Below are positions 9,112 through 16,512 of a stretch of 64,000 nucleotides of DNA, one piece after another. Location: the NCBI GenBank assembly GCA_016794365.1, contig JAEUKB010000097.1:62001-126000 (forward strand), written 5' to 3'. Position 1 is the stretch's first letter. The number at the start of each line of letters is the position of its first letter. Source of the stretch: Myxococcales bacterium. Lineage in GTDB: Bacteria; Myxococcota_A; Polyangia; Palsa-1104; JAEUJZ01. Below the pieces are notes generated by a model. That model searched no databases, was not told where the DNA came from, and saw nothing but the letters and a program-made list of their open reading frames with translations. The translations under genes and the position numbers were made by a program.

Positions 9112-9601
9112 GCGCCGATCCTACCTTGGTGCCGCTGGCTGCCACGCTGGAAAGCACTTGCTCGACGTGACCTTTGACCGACACCTTGCCGTACACCGCT
9201 GCCAGCCGTCCCGCTTCGTCGATCACAAACGTCGAACGAATGATTCCCATGCTCTTTTTTCCGTACAGGACTTTTTCGCCGTACGCACCGTAGCGCGTCG
9301 CCACTTCCGCACCCGGATCGGACAGCAGCACAAACGGCAGCCCGAGCTTTTGCACAAAGCGCTGATGCGACGCCAGCGAGTCAGGACTCACCCCCAAGAT
9401 CACCGCTTGACCGAAGCGCACGCTCGCATCCCGAAAGTCACACGCTTGCTGGGTGCAGCCCGGCGTGTTGTCCTTCGGATAGAAGTACAGGATCACTGTG
9501 CGGCCTCGCAGCGCGCTCAGCGAATACGTTTTCCCGTCGCTTCCTTCCAGCAAAAAGTCCGGAGCCAGATCGCCCACGCTCAGCTTGTTTTGCATCGTCA
9601 T
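9104..9601 (-). CDS. bcp: Thioredoxin-dependent peroxiredoxin, Bcp/PrxQ type
   Basis: A 165-residue peroxiredoxin that reduces hydroperoxides using thioredoxin. The peroxidatic Cys49 is in YPKDNTPGCTQQACDF, and the resolving Cys54 sits five residues later, the arrangement of the Bcp/PrxQ atypical two-Cys group. The family's conserved VILGVSPDS and LLSDPGAEVA segments follow. The length is typical. It is the first gene of a minus-strand set with the Rossmann reductase, which it overlaps. No selenocysteine codon is used in the active site, despite selB being present in the genome. Confidence 0.93.
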   Translation of the reverse strand: MTMQNKLSVGDLAPDFLLEGSDGKTYSLSALRGRTVILYFYPKDNTPGCTQQACDFRDASVRFGQAVILGVSPDSLASHQRFVQKLGLPFVLLSDPGAEVATRYGAYGEKVLYGKKSMGIIRSTFVIDEAGRLAAVYGKVSVKGHVEQVLSSVAASGTKVGSAHA

Positions 9602-9753
9602 CGCTTGTTCCTTTTCTTGGTTCCGTACAACGTGTGCCGGTGTGCGCCAGCATCAGTACACGCCTTACACGCCCTGGCTTGGATTCCGCTGAATCTTGGC
9701 GAACATCGAACGCAACTGGACGTTTTGAGCCGATTTCGCTGCCCGCTCTCCGA

Positions 9754-9809
9754 CTTACACGCTTACTCGCTTACACGCTTATGCGCTTACATGCTTTTGC
9801 GCTTATGCG
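9754..9809. repeat. 8-bp tandem repeat, 7 copies, overlapping the rmuC stop codon
   Basis: Seven adjacent units related to CTTACACG (CTTACTCG, CTTATGCG, CTTACATG, CTTTTGCG variants). The minus-strand TAA stop of rmuC (9803-9805) lies inside the last unit. The unit is unrelated in sequence to the other stop-codon repeats in the window. Confidence 0.85.
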
Positions 9810-11419
9810 CTCTCTTTGCGAAAGTCCAGCAGAAGCGGCTGCATATGAACCGCCACTTGCTCGCACTCGCTCTGCGTCTCGCTGGATCCCGACTCGCTCG
9901 GCAGTGGCTCACTTGGGATCTCTTCGATCTCTGCCGCTTCGAGCCGCTTCATCATCGACATCGGCAGATCCTTTTTCCCTTTCACTCCAAGCTGTCGCAG
10001 CGTCTCTGCCCGTCGTCGCAGGTTGCCGCGTCCGACCGTCATTCGCTTCATCGTCTCTGCAAAGGAATCGTGCGCGCCTTCCAAGTGCTTCCCGAGCGAC
10101 TCCAGCGATTCCAGCGTCCGCGAAAGGTGATCCCACAGCTCACCCGCTTGCCGCGCGATCTCTTCGGCGTTCTTGCTCTGTCGTTCAAATCGCCAGATTC
10201 CTTCCACCGTTCGCAGCGTCGCGAGCAGCGTCGTCGATCCAACGATGATCACCTTCTTTTGATACGCCTGCGAAAACAGCTCGGGATCTTCCTGAAGTGC
10301 CAATAGGAGTGCCGGTTCAATCGGCACAAACAGCAGCACAAAATCGACCGATCCATCCCCAACTGTGCTTGCGTAGTCCTTCTTCGCCAGATCCGAGACG
10401 TGACCTTTGAGCGACGACAGATGCGCACGCAGCGCCGCTTTCTGTTCGTCTTCCGTTTCCGCGCTACAGTACGCAAGGTACGCCGTCAGCGACACCTTCG
10501 AGTCAATCACGATGTGACGCGCATCCGGCAGGTTCACGATGATGTCCGGCTGCTTGCGCGTTCCGTCGGCATCGACCAGCGACTTCTGCGCTTCGTATTC
10601 CAGTCCCTTGTGCAGACCCGACGCATCGAGCAGCGATTCCAGCGTCTGTTCGCCCCACGTTCCGCGCACCTTGCTCTGTCCTTTAAGCGCCTGCGTCAGG
10701 TGCAGCGCCTGCTGACTGAGCGACTGACTCTGCTTGTGCAGATGCTCCACTTGCGTCTGAAGCGACACCCGCTCTTTCGCTTCTTTGTCGTACACGTCTT
10801 CGATCTTTTTGCGAAAGTCCCCGAGCTGTTCCCGCAGCGGAGAAATCGTTCCCTCGACGAGCTTTTGCGACTGCTCGCTCAGCTTTTCGGTCTTTTCTTC
10901 CAGCAGCTTTTGCGAAAGCGCCTGAAACTCCAGACGGAACTGCTCGCGCGCGGACTCCAGCAGCTTGCTTCGCTCGATCGCCGCCCGCTCGGCTTCTTCT
11001 CTGTGCGCACGCTGCTCCGTCAAGGACAGCTCGACTTCACGCAGCTTGGACTGAAGCCGTCGCAGCTCTTCGTACTGCTCGCCGCGCTCTTCTTCCAGAC
11101 GCTCTTCGATTCGCTCGTACTCTTGCAGCCGCGTCGTCAGAGCCTGCTCGCGCGCCACCGCGTCGGTTTTTTCTTTGTAAAAGTCCGCTTCCAGCTTGCG
11201 AACCTGCGCGTCTTGCTCTTGCCGAAGCTGCGCCGCTTGCTGGAGCAGTGCCAGCTCACGCTGCTGCGGAACCTGCGACAGCTGGGTCTGCAAGTCCTGC
11301 AAAAGTGGTCCATTTTGCGCGTGTGCTCGACGCTGACCCACAAGCAGTCCACAGATCAGTCCACCGATCAGCGCCAGCACGATTGCCACAACCAGCACAA
11401 CGACATAACCAACGGTCAT
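9803..11419 (-). CDS. rmuC: DNA recombination protein RmuC
   Basis: A 538-residue RmuC-family protein. One N-terminal transmembrane helix (about residues 3-27, VGYVVVLVVAIVLALIGG) is followed by a long coiled coil (about 35-230) and then the nuclease-like RmuC core. The core contains KVRGTWGEQTLESLL, KQPDIIVNLPDARHIVIDSK, FVLLFVPIEPALL and the conserved WRFERQSKNAEEIARQAGELW. In E. coli RmuC limits inversions at short inverted repeats. That may be relevant because this window is rich in short repeats. The Ser/Glu-rich tail after about residue 500 is not part of the conserved fold. rlmH starts 21 bases beyond its 5' end on the same strand. Confidence 0.95.
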   Translation of the reverse strand: MTVGYVVVLVVAIVLALIGGLICGLLVGQRRAHAQNGPLLQDLQTQLSQVPQQRELALLQQAAQLRQEQDAQVRKLEADFYKEKTDAVAREQALTTRLQEYERIEERLEEERGEQYEELRRLQSKLREVELSLTEQRAHREEAERAAIERSKLLESAREQFRLEFQALSQKLLEEKTEKLSEQSQKLVEGTISPLREQLGDFRKKIEDVYDKEAKERVSLQTQVEHLHKQSQSLSQQALHLTQALKGQSKVRGTWGEQTLESLLDASGLHKGLEYEAQKSLVDADGTRKQPDIIVNLPDARHIVIDSKVSLTAYLAYCSAETEDEQKAALRAHLSSLKGHVSDLAKKDYASTVGDGSVDFVLLFVPIEPALLLALQEDPELFSQAYQKKVIIVGSTTLLATLRTVEGIWRFERQSKNAEEIARQAGELWDHLSRTLESLESLGKHLEGAHDSFAETMKRMTVGRGNLRRRAETLRQLGVKGKKDLPMSMMKRLEAAEIEEIPSEPLPSESGSSETQSECEQVAVHMQPLLLDFRKESA

Positions 11420-11440
11420 GCGCGCTCTTTTACAACAGAA

Positions 11441-11866
11441 TCACTCCCGATGATAAGGGCTGCCGTCGAGGATCGACTGCGCACGATAGATCTGTTCCAG
11501 CACGATAAGCCGCGCCAACCGATGCGGCAGCGTCAGCTTCGACAGTCCCAGCAGATAGTCCGCGCGCTGGCGCAACTGGTCGCTGTGACCGTCCGCCCCG
11601 CCAATGCACAGCGTCAGACCGGCAAGTCCCGACAGATAGACTTGCTGAAGCCGAATTGACAGCTCGCGAGACGAAGGCTGCTCTCCGCGTTCATCCAAGA
11701 CCCAGATCTTGTGACGAGGCGGAAGCTTTTTTAGCAGCTGCTCTTCGTCTTTGACTTCGATGATCTCGACGGGAAGCCGAGGTCGCAGCCGCTTTTCATA
11801 TTCCGCGCAGCCCGACAACACCCACGGATCACGCAGCTTCCCAATCGCCAAGATCGAAAGACGCAA
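11441..11866 (-). CDS. rlmH: 23S rRNA (pseudouridine1915-N3)-methyltransferase RlmH
   Basis: A 141-residue SPOUT methyltransferase that methylates pseudouridine 1915 in helix 69 of 23S rRNA. The C-terminal SPOUT knot is complete: LCIGGADGHS, LTLPHRLARLIVLEQIYRA and the terminal GSPYHRE, which provides SAM- and rRNA-binding residues. It is slightly shorter than the E. coli enzyme (155). It lies 3 bases downstream of the deoxyhypusine synthase-like gene and 21 bases upstream of rmuC on the same strand, so the three probably form one operon. Confidence 0.95.
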   Translation of the reverse strand: MRLSILAIGKLRDPWVLSGCAEYEKRLRPRLPVEIIEVKDEEQLLKKLPPRHKIWVLDERGEQPSSRELSIRLQQVYLSGLAGLTLCIGGADGHSDQLRQRADYLLGLSKLTLPHRLARLIVLEQIYRAQSILDGSPYHRE

Positions 11867-11869
11867 CGG

Positions 11870-13168
11870 CTAACCACCGACGATCGGACCGAGCGGATAG
11901 TGCAGCGTCTCTTTCAGCCACTCGGCGTTGTTGCGCACCGCATCGAGCAGCCGCGCTTCCGCCTGCTCTCGCTTTTCATACAGACGGTAACCGGCTCGAT
12001 CGCGCAGATAACCGCGCGCTTTCGGATGCTTTTCAAACAGCGCTTCTTCGCCCATCCGCTCGGCCCAGCGTGCGTAGCGCGCCCGATTGTCGAGCAGCGC
12101 CTTCACGATAAACGGCATCAGCATCGAAAAATCGGCCTGCATGCTCTCGGTCGTGCGCTGGTACACGTCTTTGTCCACCTTGCCCCAAGTCACCGCTTCC
12201 GCCGGAGGACACGACGACAGCGAACCGTCGGTGATCGGAGCGCTTACGATCTGCACATCGAAGGTATAGCCGCGCACTTCCGACAGACCGAGCACCTGCG
12301 AAAGTCCCGGCTCTGGCTGCAAGTTGTAGTTCTTCGGCACGCCACCGCCCAGAATCAGCGTCGCCAGCGAGCCCGGCGCTTCCTGAAACAGACAGTGATA
12401 GTGATACGCGCACGACTCGAAGACCTCGGCCTGGACATCGAGATCGAATGCAAAGTCGGAAATCAGACCCGCGCGCTTCATCGCCCACAGCTTCATCGCG
12501 TTTAGAAACACGCTTCCGTCGCCCGGCGCGCCAACCAGGACCGGAATCGCCAGCCGCTCACACGTACTGAGCAGCCCGGGAGACACACCGTTTTTCCGTT
12601 CCTGCTGTCCGTACAGCTTGCCGAGCTGATTGCGCAGCTCTGTCCCGGTCATCTTCTTTTGAAACGCAGGAAGCTGAAGGCACGCCGTCAGAAAGCGATC
12701 CTGATCGAGCAGCACTTGTTCATCGAACGCCATGTCGGTGACGCGGATCGTGCGATCGTCACGCAGTGCTCCGTCGTCGCCAAAGATCGGCACTTCAAAC
12801 ACCGGATCGCGATGTCCGTCCAGGCTGCGATGTCCGTCGTGATAACAGACCGCATCCGTCGTGCTCAGGTACGCAACCCAGCCGGTTTCCAAAAGCGGAT
12901 TGAGCCACGTATGATGCTGTCCCGACACCGTCACTGGCCCGGCAATCGCCAGCGTCATCGGACAGCCCGCACCGATCGCCGCATCCAGCAGCGAGTAGAC
13001 CCGGCGCAGGTACGCTCCACCGAACGCGGGCAGGCAGTGCAAAAACAGATCGTCGAGCGATTCCACTTCATCGACTCGACGAACCAGCACGCGGCGTGGC
13101 GCATCGGAGCTGCCCGATTCAGTCGGCTTGTCGGAACCAGTCTGGCAAGGATAGCGAGGCGTCGTCAT
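11870..13168 (-). CDS. Deoxyhypusine synthase-like enzyme
   Basis: A 432-residue member of the deoxyhypusine synthase family (NAD-dependent transfer of an aminobutyl group from spermidine). The catalytic lysine region EAVTWGKVDKD is intact (EAVSWGK in eukaryotic DHS), and ILGGGVPKNYNLQ and VSAPITDGSLSSC, the NAD/spermidine-site segments, are conserved. Eukaryotic DHS modifies eIF5A; bacteria lack eIF5A, and bacterial homologues have been linked to homospermidine formation or are uncharacterised, so the substrate is open. The start is supported by a minus-strand promoter (TTGCTC-N17-TATAGT, 13205-13177) that ends 8 bases before the ATG, implying a leaderless transcript. It leads the rlmH-rmuC operon. 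Confidence 0.85.
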   Translation of the reverse strand: MTTPRYPCQTGSDKPTESGSSDAPRRVLVRRVDEVESLDDLFLHCLPAFGGAYLRRVYSLLDAAIGAGCPMTLAIAGPVTVSGQHHTWLNPLLETGWVAYLSTTDAVCYHDGHRSLDGHRDPVFEVPIFGDDGALRDDRTIRVTDMAFDEQVLLDQDRFLTACLQLPAFQKKMTGTELRNQLGKLYGQQERKNGVSPGLLSTCERLAIPVLVGAPGDGSVFLNAMKLWAMKRAGLISDFAFDLDVQAEVFESCAYHYHCLFQEAPGSLATLILGGGVPKNYNLQPEPGLSQVLGLSEVRGYTFDVQIVSAPITDGSLSSCPPAEAVTWGKVDKDVYQRTTESMQADFSMLMPFIVKALLDNRARYARWAERMGEEALFEKHPKARGYLRDRAGYRLYEKREQAEARLLDAVRNNAEWLKETLHYPLGPIVGG

Positions 13169-13176
13169 GGCGGCGC

Positions 13177-13205
13177 ACTATAGGAAAGCGCGTCCGCAGG
13201 AGCAA
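13177..13205 (-). promoter_or_regulatory. Sigma-70-type promoter for the deoxyhypusine synthase-rlmH-rmuC operon
   Basis: Reading the minus strand, TTGCTC (13205-13200), a 17-bp spacer and TATAGT (13182-13177) are followed 8 bases later by the ATG. The -10 differs from consensus at one position. Predicted transcription starts at or 1-2 bases before the start codon. Confidence 0.6.
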
Positions 13206-13216
13206 CCCTTGCCGCA

Positions 13217-13870
13217 CTACTTTGCGCGTCGTACTTCGGTCACAAACTGCGCGGGTAGCTCGACGGACAGATCGGTCAGAGTCAGACCCGCTTGCGTCGC
13301 TGCTTGTTCCAAGATCGCGCGCCGATCGATCCGTCCACTTACGACAATCCGGCCTCCAGCGCGCAGGCTGACAAACAGCGCACTCAGATAGCGATCCGGC
13401 TGCGGCACCAGATGAAACACGTCGGCCAGCAAGATCAGATCGTAGTGCGCGGGCAGAAGACCCGACTCGCTCGCCAGCACCTTCCGCGTCGTCACTTGCG
13501 GCAGCTTGTCCGTCCGACGACGCAGTGCCCAAAGCGCAGCTTCATCGACATCCGTCGCCATCACTTGTCCTTTCGGACCGACCGCTTGTGCCAAGTACGG
13601 CGTCAGGTAGCCTCCGCCCGCGCCAATCTCGGCCACGCGCTGACCGGGCTGTAGCGACAGCGCCGCGATCAGCTTGTGAGGCTGCCGAAAGGCATCTTGC
13701 GCCGAAACGCCCGACGACGACGACGAAATAGAAGAAGACGACGACTCATGGCTCGTACGCTGACAGCTTCCCAGCGCGTACAGCGCAAGACCGAGAAAGC
13801 CCACGCAGCGGAAAAGTCCACGTCCGGTTCCGTGATTGACCCGTCTGATCGGAGCAGCTAGCTTCCCCAT
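13217..13870 (-). CDS. SAM-dependent methyltransferase with lipoprotein signal
   Basis: A 217-residue class I methyltransferase. The frame is open much further upstream, but that part antisenses the divergent lipoprotein gene. The ATG at 13870 gives a sensible signal peptide ending in LYALGSC (lipobox), followed by a Ser-only spacer of about 15 residues. The SAM-binding motif VAEIGAGGGYLTPYLAQ and the acidic ATDVDEAAL loop follow, and the post-motif YDLILLADVFHLVPQP is complete. An exported SAM-dependent enzyme is odd because SAM is cytoplasmic. Similar Ser-rich lipoprotein-anchored methyltransferases do occur in Myxococcota annotations, but I cannot name a substrate. The deoxyhypusine synthase gene lies 48 bases downstream on the same strand. 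Confidence 0.75.
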   Translation of the reverse strand: MGKLAAPIRRVNHGTGRGLFRCVGFLGLALYALGSCQRTSHESSSSSISSSSSGVSAQDAFRQPHKLIAALSLQPGQRVAEIGAGGGYLTPYLAQAVGPKGQVMATDVDEAALWALRRRTDKLPQVTTRKVLASESGLLPAHYDLILLADVFHLVPQPDRYLSALFVSLRAGGRIVVSGRIDRRAILEQAATQAGLTLTDLSVELPAQFVTEVRRAK

Positions 13871-13916
13871 CTTACGCACGGTGTTTTTGGCTCCACTTTC
13901 GCGCAAGGAGGCTCGC

Positions 13917-15278
13917 ATGACGGGTCGCTCGGTCGCAACAATGTGCCAGGTTTTGCTGCTGTCGCTCGGGTCGCTGTCCGGCTGTAGCGTCGATCGTCCG
14001 CAGCTTGAGGATGTAGATACCGCAATGACCGACGGTCCCAGACCCGGTGACATGTCGATTCCGCCGCCGGTCTGCAAAGGTCGCTTCTGCGATCTGCCCA
14101 AGTGTCCGCCCGGAACCACCACGGAACTGACCGGCAAGCTGTTCGCGGGCAATGGCCAAGATCCGGTTCCCGGCGCAGCGGTGTTTGTGCCCGTAGACAA
14201 CCTGCCAGAGTTTCCGCCCGGACTTGGCTGTGATCTGTGCAACGACATCCCGCCCGCCGTCACCCAAGCCATCACCGGCTTCGATGGCAGCTTCCGTCTG
14301 CGTGGCACACCGCAAGGGAACTTTCCGCTCGTCGCTCGACTCGGTCGCTTTCAGCGCGTCGTCCAGGTCACGGCCCAAGCGTGTGTCGAAAACACCGTTC
14401 CCACCGACGCAGGCGTCAAGAGCGGCGGCATTCGCTTGCCCAAAAGGAACCGAGAGTTTGTCAGCCAGGACTACATCCCACGCATCGCGGTGGTCAGCGG
14501 CGACTACGATCAGATCGAGTGCGTCTTAAAGCGCATCGGCATCGACGAGCTGGACATGTACAACGGTCGCGCCGTCGGCAGCCGCAATCCTCCCGCCATC
14601 GCTGAGATGGGCACGCTGCTCAGCGACGAAGCGAAGCTGCTGTCCTACAACATCTTGATCGTCAACTGCACCGACAACCAGTACCAGAGCTTGCTCGCGA
14701 CGCCACAGGTGAAAAAGAACCTGGAAAAGTTCGTGCGCTCCGGTGGACGGCTCTACGTCACCGACTGGGCCTACGACGTGATCGAGCAAGTGCCCGAGTT
14801 TGCGCCGTATCTGTGCTTCGAGCCACAGTCGATCGCCGGTCCCGCGATGTGTCTCGCAGCGTCGGAAAAACCGATGGCGGCGGACTCGCGCAGCTACTAC
14901 GGCGGACAGTATCGAGTGCTCGACAAGGAAATGGTGAAGTGGCTAGAGCAGATGCCCGGCGTCATCAATCGCAACGGCCAGGTCGCGGTGGACTACAGCT
15001 TCGTCGTGGTGTCCAAAGCATCAGACGACGCAAAGACCCCAACCAAGGTCTGGGTCGATGGCCCCGCTGGAGCCTTTGGCAACAGGCCTCAGACGGTGAC
15101 GTTTGACTACAACGCCTGCGGTCGCGTCCACTTTTCGACGTACAACACCGAGCCCGATGGCGTCGTCGATGAAAGCGCGCGCTGGCCTGCCAGCTGCAAG
15201 CCCACCTTCACGCCGCAAGAGCGCCTGCTGGAATACCTGTTCTTCAACATCGCTTCGTGCGTGCAAGGTCCAGGCTGA
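13917..15278 (+). CDS. Large exported lipoprotein with carboxypeptidase-regulatory-like domain
   Basis: A 453-residue lipoprotein: signal peptide with LGSLSGC lipobox (Cys at about residue 22), a Pro/Asp linker (GPRPGDMSIPPP), then Cys-rich segments. A beta-sandwich domain resembling the carboxypeptidase regulatory-like fold spans about residues 70-150 (TGKLFAGNGQDPVPGAAV ... GFDGSFRLRGTP). The C-terminal half (IAVVSGDYDQIECVL ... LLSYNILIVNCTDNQ ... FVRSGGRLYVTDWAYDV) has the layout of a flavodoxin-like/ThuA-type alpha-beta domain. AAGGAGG lies 6 bases before the ATG at 13917, fixing the start even though the frame opens at 13836. It is divergent from the methyltransferase with 46 bases between. 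The function is unknown; a surface location is inferred. Confidence 0.8.
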   Translation: MTGRSVATMCQVLLLSLGSLSGCSVDRPQLEDVDTAMTDGPRPGDMSIPPPVCKGRFCDLPKCPPGTTTELTGKLFAGNGQDPVPGAAVFVPVDNLPEFPPGLGCDLCNDIPPAVTQAITGFDGSFRLRGTPQGNFPLVARLGRFQRVVQVTAQACVENTVPTDAGVKSGGIRLPKRNREFVSQDYIPRIAVVSGDYDQIECVLKRIGIDELDMYNGRAVGSRNPPAIAEMGTLLSDEAKLLSYNILIVNCTDNQYQSLLATPQVKKNLEKFVRSGGRLYVTDWAYDVIEQVPEFAPYLCFEPQSIAGPAMCLAASEKPMAADSRSYYGGQYRVLDKEMVKWLEQMPGVINRNGQVAVDYSFVVVSKASDDAKTPTKVWVDGPAGAFGNRPQTVTFDYNACGRVHFSTYNTEPDGVVDESARWPASCKPTFTPQERLLEYLFFNIASCVQGPG

Positions 15279-15315
15279 CCTCGCTCGCCCACGCGCGCTC
15301 CGACCTCCGCCGGAG

Positions 15316-15360
15316 CCGCGCCCAGACACCTACACCGTACACCTACCGCTCTGGGCGCGG
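15316..15360 (+). terminator. Hairpin downstream of the lipoprotein gene
   Basis: CCGCGCCCAG at 15316-15325 pairs perfectly with CTGGGCGCGG at 15351-15360 across a 25-base loop, 38 bases after the stop codon. There is no T-run, so intrinsic termination is uncertain. It may instead stabilise the 3' end. Confidence 0.4.
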
Positions 15361-15395
15361 ACCGTCGAAGAGCTTGTAAGACAACCACCCGCCCA

Positions 15396-15490
15396 ACACC
15401 TTCACCGACACCTTCACCAACCGACACCTTCACCAACCAACACCTTCACCAACCGACACCGACTGACACCTTCACCGACACCTTCGACCG
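15396..15490. repeat. Variable-length minisatellite (12-16 bp units)
   Basis: Seven contiguous units built on ACACCTTCACC, with units of 12, 16, 16, 16, 10, 12 and 13 bases (most ending AACCG or G). It begins 118 bases after the upstream stop codon and lies entirely outside genes. Confidence 0.85.
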
Positions 15491-15765
15491 TCCTGTCAAC
15501 CGGACTTGTACCGCCTGCACCGTCCCCACACCACACCAAGCCTGCCGTAAGCCGCGTTGCCTACGCTGCCAGTACAAAGCAAGCATGATGCCAGCGTAAA
15601 AAACGACGCTTCTCGACGGAGACTCCGCTTCGCGCAGCCTAGATCGAGGCACTTTGGAAGCGATCGGGGCAGTTTGGCAGCTTGATGACGTGGACAGCGC
15701 CAGCTTCCGTCGGCCAAACCAAGCGCGCATCCCACCAAGCGCGACAGTCACCGACGCGGACACCG

Positions 15766-16365
15766 TCAGCGAGACTTGGGCGGCTTGCTCGCTGGGGTAA
15801 GGCGCCGCTGTGCTTCGGCATGCAGCGCAGGGGACAGGAGCCGCTCGCAAATTCCATACATCACGTCTTCGCGCCGACAGTGATCGGTATACAGCGCATC
15901 AAACGCCGCCAGCTGTCGCAGCAGCACCGCGATCGACGCCGTCTTCCACACCACGAGCAGCTCCGCGATGCGGGACTTCAGCACGTCGTGCTCTCTTCGC
16001 AAGGTCGCCGTCGGGCCCTCTTCGAGCAGTCCGCTCTGCGCTTCAAACTCGCGAAACAGGATCGTGTCTTCTAGCTCGATGTGCGAAAGGAGCGTCTTTT
16101 GCAATCGCAGCAAGATCCGTCGCGACGGACCGCGCTCGCCCAGCTCTCCCTGCGACAGGATCAGCTGACGAAGCTGGACCAGGAGCTGATCGATGATCCG
16201 ATGCTGCGCGAGCATCGTGTCATACAGCGTCGTATCCACAGTTGGCGCAAAGGACGAAGCAGACGGCGTGCTGCGAGCGGAACGCGTCAAGCCGTGGGCG
16301 GACGCAGACCGAGACTTCGCAGTGTGACCAAGCGGCGCAGGATGCGGTTTGGGAGACTCGCCCAT
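15766..16365 (-). CDS. Hemerythrin-like (HHE) di-iron protein
   Basis: The hemerythrin HHE four-helix domain occupies the C-terminal ~145 residues. Candidate iron ligands are visible in order: AQHRIID, LLSHIELEDTILFREF, RREHDVL and YTDHCRREDVMY. Such proteins bind O2 or NO at a di-iron site, and some repair iron centres or act as gas sensors. The start is uncertain. ATGs at 16374 and 16365 precede a Pro/Ser/Ala-rich region, and an ATG at 16215 would give just the domain (149 aa). A -24/-12 promoter predicts transcription from about 16369, which rules out 16374. The sigma-54 activator gene is immediately upstream on the same strand, with its binding site between the two genes. Co-regulation with cbb3 oxidase is inferred. 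Confidence 0.85.
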   Translation of the reverse strand: MGESPKPHPAPLGHTAKSRSASAHGLTRSARSTPSASSFAPTVDTTLYDTMLAQHRIIDQLLVQLRQLILSQGELGERGPSRRILLRLQKTLLSHIELEDTILFREFEAQSGLLEEGPTATLRREHDVLKSRIAELLVVWKTASIAVLLRQLAAFDALYTDHCRREDVMYGICERLLSPALHAEAQRRLTPASKPPKSR

Positions 16366-16380
16366 TGCGGCCAAATCTAT

Positions 16381-16396
16381 GCAAGAGCTTGGCCAA
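16381..16396 (-). promoter_or_regulatory. Sigma-54 (-24/-12) promoter of the hemerythrin gene
   Basis: On the minus strand TTGGCCAAGCTCTTGC reads with GG at 16394-16393 and GC at 16382-16381, exactly 10 bases apart as RpoN requires (consensus TGGCAC-N5-TTGC). Predicted transcription start is near 16369. Confidence 0.7.
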
Positions 16397-16486
16397 GCAA
16401 AAGTGGTTGTTTTCGCCGTGGTTCTATGCCTTCAAACCAAGTGCTGACCGTCGGAAACCAGCGATCTACGGAGCGCGATTTGGAAC

Positions 16487-16503
16487 TGTTCCGTTTGGGT
16501 ACA
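16487..16503. promoter_or_regulatory. Activator-binding palindrome (UAS) upstream of the hemerythrin gene
   Basis: TGTTCC-GTTTG-GGTACA matches the TGTTCC-N5-GGAACA palindromes upstream of ccoI, with one mismatch in the right arm. Its centre is about 126 bases upstream of the predicted start, a normal enhancer distance for sigma-54 activators. Confidence 0.6.
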
Positions 16504-16512
16504 GTGCCGAAG

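Larger units (their letters stand above)
15279..15765. other. 487-bp region without a gene
   Basis: Several frames cross this interval, but none has a ribosome-binding site, conserved motif or normal composition. It contains a perfect 10-bp inverted repeat just after the lipoprotein gene (15316-15325 with 15351-15360) and a Thr/Pro-type ACACCTTCACC minisatellite (15396-15490). The remainder to the hemerythrin stop codon shows nothing recognisable. Confidence 0.75.

Noticed and set aside
13871..14308. Upstream extension of the methyltransferase reading frame
   Set aside because: It is antisense to the divergent lipoprotein gene and low complexity; the ATG at 13870 begins a proper signal peptide.
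15446..15850. Minus-strand open frame in the gap before the hemerythrin gene
   Set aside because: It overlaps the hemerythrin gene in the wrong frame and has no motif; the Val/Ser-rich N-terminal part comes from the minisatellite.
16482..16492. GGAACTGTTCC palindrome adjoining the hemerythrin UAS as a separate operator
   Set aside because: It overlaps the better TGTTCC-N5-GGTACA site and has the wrong spacing to be a second copy.
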